Both the position numbers and the translations under genes were made by a program. The notes beneath the pieces are model-generated. The model ran no database searches and was not told the origin of the DNA. It saw nothing but the letters and a program-made list of their open reading frames with translations. Of a DNA stretch of 64,000 bases, positions 63,372 through 64,000 are shown in pieces. The number at the start of each line of letters is the position of its first letter. Positions within the stretch are counted from its first letter, which is position 1. Source of the DNA: Chryseobacterium aquifrigidense (lineage in GTDB: Bacteria > Bacteroidota > Bacteroidia > Flavobacteriales > Weeksellaceae); NCBI RefSeq assembly GCF_006716485.1, contig NZ_VFPD01000001.1:2276008-2340007 (forward strand). Direction: 5' to 3'.

Positions 63372-64000
63372 ATGTTAAAGAAAACCGTCATTATAAGTTT
63401 ACTCACCTTTATTTCTGCTTCTTATATGGCTCAGACAAATACTACCATCCCCGTTTATTTAGATGAATCCAAACCTGTAGAACAGCGTATTCAGGATGCA
63501 TTATCAAGAATGACACTGGAAGAAAAAGTGGCTATGCTTCACGCACAGTCGAAATTCAGTTCACCGGGTGTACCAAGATTGGGAATTCCGGAATTCTGGA
63601 CCACAGATGGTCCACACGGGGTTCGTCCTGAGGTAATGTGGGACGAATGGGATCAGGCCGGATGGACCAACGACTCTATTATCGCCTACCCTGCCCTGAC
63701 TGCTTTATCCGCAACATGGAACAAAAAAATGTCATGGAATTACGGGAAAGCGTTGGGTGAAGAAGCCCGTTACAGAAAAAAAGATATTCTTCTGGGACCT
63801 GGAGTTAATATTTACAGAACTCCGCTGAACGGAAGAAATTTTGAATATATGGGTGAAGATCCTTATCTGACTTCAAAGATGGTAGTTCCTTATATTAAAG
63901 GAGTGCAGTCTAATGGTGTAGCCACTTCTGTAAAACATTTTGCCCTGAACAACCAGGAAATGTTCCGTCATACGAGCAATGTGAATGTAGATGACAGAGC
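63372..64000 (+). CDS. GH3-family beta-glucosidase, partial at right edge
   Basis: The frame is open from an ATG at 63372 to the window end and gives about 209 residues. It begins with a signal peptide (MLKKTVIISLLTFISASYMAQ). The GH3 N-terminal barrel follows: PVEQRIQDALSRMTLEEKVAMLHAQ, then LGIPEFWTTDGPHGVRPEV, then GEEARYRKKDILLGPGVNIYRTPLNGRNFEYMGEDPYLTSKM and ATSVKHFALNNQEM. The K-H motif and the G-P-G-V-N strand are typical, while the catalytic aspartate lies beyond the edge. It hydrolyses beta-glucosides or xylosides in the periplasm; specificity is unknown. Confidence 0.9.
   Translation, partial: MLKKTVIISLLTFISASYMAQTNTTIPVYLDESKPVEQRIQDALSRMTLEEKVAMLHAQSKFSSPGVPRLGIPEFWTTDGPHGVRPEVMWDEWDQAGWTNDSIIAYPALTALSATWNKKMSWNYGKALGEEARYRKKDILLGPGVNIYRTPLNGRNFEYMGEDPYLTSKMVVPYIKGVQSNGVATSVKHFALNNQEMFRHTSNVNVDDR

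Overview
The window looks like a chromosomal segment of a Flavobacteriia bacterium, most likely Chryseobacterium or a close relative in the Weeksellaceae. I infer this from the low GC content, SusC-type receptor parts, a type IX secretion C-terminal tail, Bacteroidetes-style -7 promoter elements (TAnnTTTG), weak Shine-Dalgarno sequences, and a glycosidase that closely resembles the GH109 enzyme of Elizabethkingia. I see no rRNA, tRNA, CRISPR array, prophage or intact insertion sequence. Genus assignment is inference, as no search was possible.

Layout. 1-3951: a minus-strand cluster under a GbsR/MarR-type regulator (lipoprotein, membrane protein with a START-like domain, methyltransferase, SRPBCC protein, DUF2071 protein), with one palindromic site repeated at two promoters. 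4053-16434: the most unusual region, reading leftwards. It holds an ECF sigma factor, an anti-sigma-like membrane protein with an embedded TonB/SusC plug and a von Willebrand A domain, a paralogous VWA lipoprotein with calcium-binding type 3 repeats, a SusC-like barrel that lacks its plug, and a thioester-containing alpha-2-macroglobulin that carries an inserted SusC plug. 16641-18215: a C1B peptidase and a small double-glycine-leader peptide. 18359-20503: an old yellow enzyme, a divergent HxlR regulator and an AhpD-like protein.

20558-32004 is mostly housekeeping: fused E1 alpha/beta dehydrogenase, polyprenyl synthase, sterol desaturase-like protein, rlmN and queA. An IVS-like element encoding a four-helix-bundle protein sits between the last two. 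32062-37143: an M61 peptidase, then a tight three-gene unit (GH109 glycosidase, sugar nucleotidyltransferase, NahK-like kinase) that reads as a GalNAc release and activation pathway. 37324-46184: hypoxanthine-DNA glycosylase, S9 peptidase, a T9SS-secreted protein, and an ALDH/GMC oxidoreductase pair with a divergent AraC regulator. 46281-55340: another AraC regulator, topB, an exported pirin, a Crp/Fnr regulator with a degenerate receiver partner, and a Na+/H+ antiporter. 55504-58728: an esterase and two ring-cleaving dioxygenases resembling the Bacillus MhqD/MhqO quinone detoxification set. The pirin and one dioxygenase share a 28-bp upstream site. 59067-62901: a Met-rich leader peptide with a terminator, then an EamA exporter and metN-metI-metQ. 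The window ends inside a GH3 beta-glucosidase.

Intergenic regions carry several dispersed repeat families: GGCTAAAGCC-type palindromes, TAGATTCCT...GGAATGACAA inverted repeats nested in GAGAGTTTGAGAG tracts, and AACGCAAAG repeats.
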